A stretch of DNA of 64,000 bases from an uncultured Alistipes sp. Lineage in GTDB: Bacteria > Bacteroidota > Bacteroidia > Bacteroidales > Rikenellaceae. The DNA lies in contig CASELE010000001.1 of assembly GCA_949288735.1 (NCBI GenBank), positions 62,001 through 126,000 of the forward strand. Reading direction: 5' to 3'. Positions 63,495-64,000 of the stretch are shown here, in pieces. The notes beneath the pieces were generated by a model that worked only from the letters and a program-made list of their open reading frames with translations, was not told where the DNA came from and did no database searches. Numbering within the stretch: position 1 is the stretch's first letter; the number at the start of each line of letters is the position of its first letter. Position numbers and translations under genes: made by a program.

Positions 63495-64000
63495 TTACAT
63501 ATCTTTTCCCTGTTTCAGGAAACGGAGAATCTCCTCCATCATCCGGTCGCGCAGCAGGGCGCTCTCGATGCATTCGAACGGGAAGGCGGCGACCGCACAA
63601 CGGCCGCTTCCGGCACCGCTCCATGCCACGCCGGCCGCCCGTCTGTCGTCGGCATGGCGTATCCATACAAAGGCACCTGCCGCCGGAAGCAGCGCATCGG
63701 TCGTCTCCACCGCATAACGTTCCGGCGAACGGCTGACACCGAAGGTGCCGATTCCGGGCGCGATTCCCGCGGACGAAGGCACCACGACGAACCTGCCGCT
63801 GCGCCGCGCCGGCGCACCGTCGGGCAGGCAGTGCAGCACATCGGCGGCAAAACGCCGTGCCCCGCCATCGCCGGAGGCGCAGAGATCCGACACGACGTAA
63901 CAGCCCGATACGAAGAGTGCCCCGCCCCGCCCGACGTAACGGCTCAATGCGGCACGCAATCCGGACGGAAAGGCGGCGAATTCCGTACCCCGCATTCCGC
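63495..64000 (-). CDS. C-terminal part of a large exported lyase-like protein (xanthan-lyase/golvesin-type annotation group), truncated by window edge
   Basis: The frame is open to the right window edge, so only the last about 168 residues are seen. The ending (AVAAFPFECIESALLRDRMMEEILRFL) and SRYVGRGGALFVSGCYVVSDL fit the amidotransferase-like C-terminus found in Bacteroidales proteins annotated as xanthan lyase, usually located beside yqeY. The true enzymatic activity of that group is not established. The Met at 63995 is internal. Confidence 0.6.
   Translation of the reverse strand, partial: GMRGTEFAAFPSGLRAALSRYVGRGGALFVSGCYVVSDLCASGDGGARRFAADVLHCLPDGAPARRSGRFVVVPSSAGIAPGIGTFGVSRSPERYAVETTDALLPAAGAFVWIRHADDRRAAGVAWSGAGSGRCAVAAFPFECIESALLRDRMMEEILRFLKQGKDM

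Overview
The window reads as chromosome of a GC-rich member of the Bacteroidales, most like an Alistipes-type (Rikenellaceae) gut bacterium. The evidence is the many Bacteroidota -7 boxes (TAnnTTTG, several with a TTG/TTTG 18-20 nt upstream), FISUMP and fimbrillin-like lipoproteins, a SusB-like GH97 enzyme, a fused RibBA, a 2-oxoacid:ferredoxin oxidoreductase, a carboxy(nor)spermidine-type dehydrogenase and few strong Shine-Dalgarno sequences. The genus is an inference. I see no phage, transposase, integrase or CRISPR array. Coding density is high, and convergent units are separated by long, near-perfect hairpins.

Layout. 1-1.3 kb: end of a 2-oxoacid:ferredoxin oxidoreductase operon. 1.5-6.4 kb (-): tightly overlapping operon of metal ABC permease, LptF/G permease, RibBA, VOC protein and Fmt. 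6.5-11.7 kb (+): MtaB, then a membrane sensor-like protein, a TrkH potassium channel and a SPOR-like protein. 11.8-17.0 kb (+): two FISUMP surface lipoproteins and GH97. 17.1-23.0 kb (-): phosphate/envelope operon of LpxH-like phosphatase, glycosyltransferase, Ppk1, Ppx/GppA and OprO/P-type porin. 23.5-27.7 kb (+): FadR-type regulator, Fsr-type exporter and Ogt, then UmuD-UmuC. 27.8-28.7 kb (-): a degraded TPR lipoprotein gene whose promoter is intact.

29.0-37.6 kb (-): a ten-gene operon of largely unrecognised proteins, the most unusual part of the window. Six are exported, several with LPP20/CsgG-like patterns. The cytoplasmic side has an SPFH scaffold with a C-terminal GYF_2 domain, a second small GYF_2 protein, a zinc-ribbon membrane protein and a small membrane protein. 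I read it as one envelope-spanning machine of unknown function.

37.9-45.9 kb: GlmS, a secreted esterase, a DUF2461 protein, GlyA, FabG and an SLC13 transporter with RCK_C domains. 45.9-51.1 kb: two AraC regulators sharing an identical 78-bp tail flank a cysteine-nucleophile hydrolase lipoprotein, followed by an exported three-gene redox-type operon (ABM lipoprotein, CMD-cupin, flavodoxin). 51.2 kb: tRNA-Lys, divergent from the spermidine-pathway dehydrogenase. 52.7-61.2 kb (+): dTDP-rhamnose genes rfbACDB, a multi-SLBB exporter, a Wzz-like chain-length protein and a nucleotidyltransferase-family protein. 61.3-64 kb: YbaK, HAD phosphatase, DUF486, YqeY and the C-terminal end of a lyase-like gene that runs off the window.
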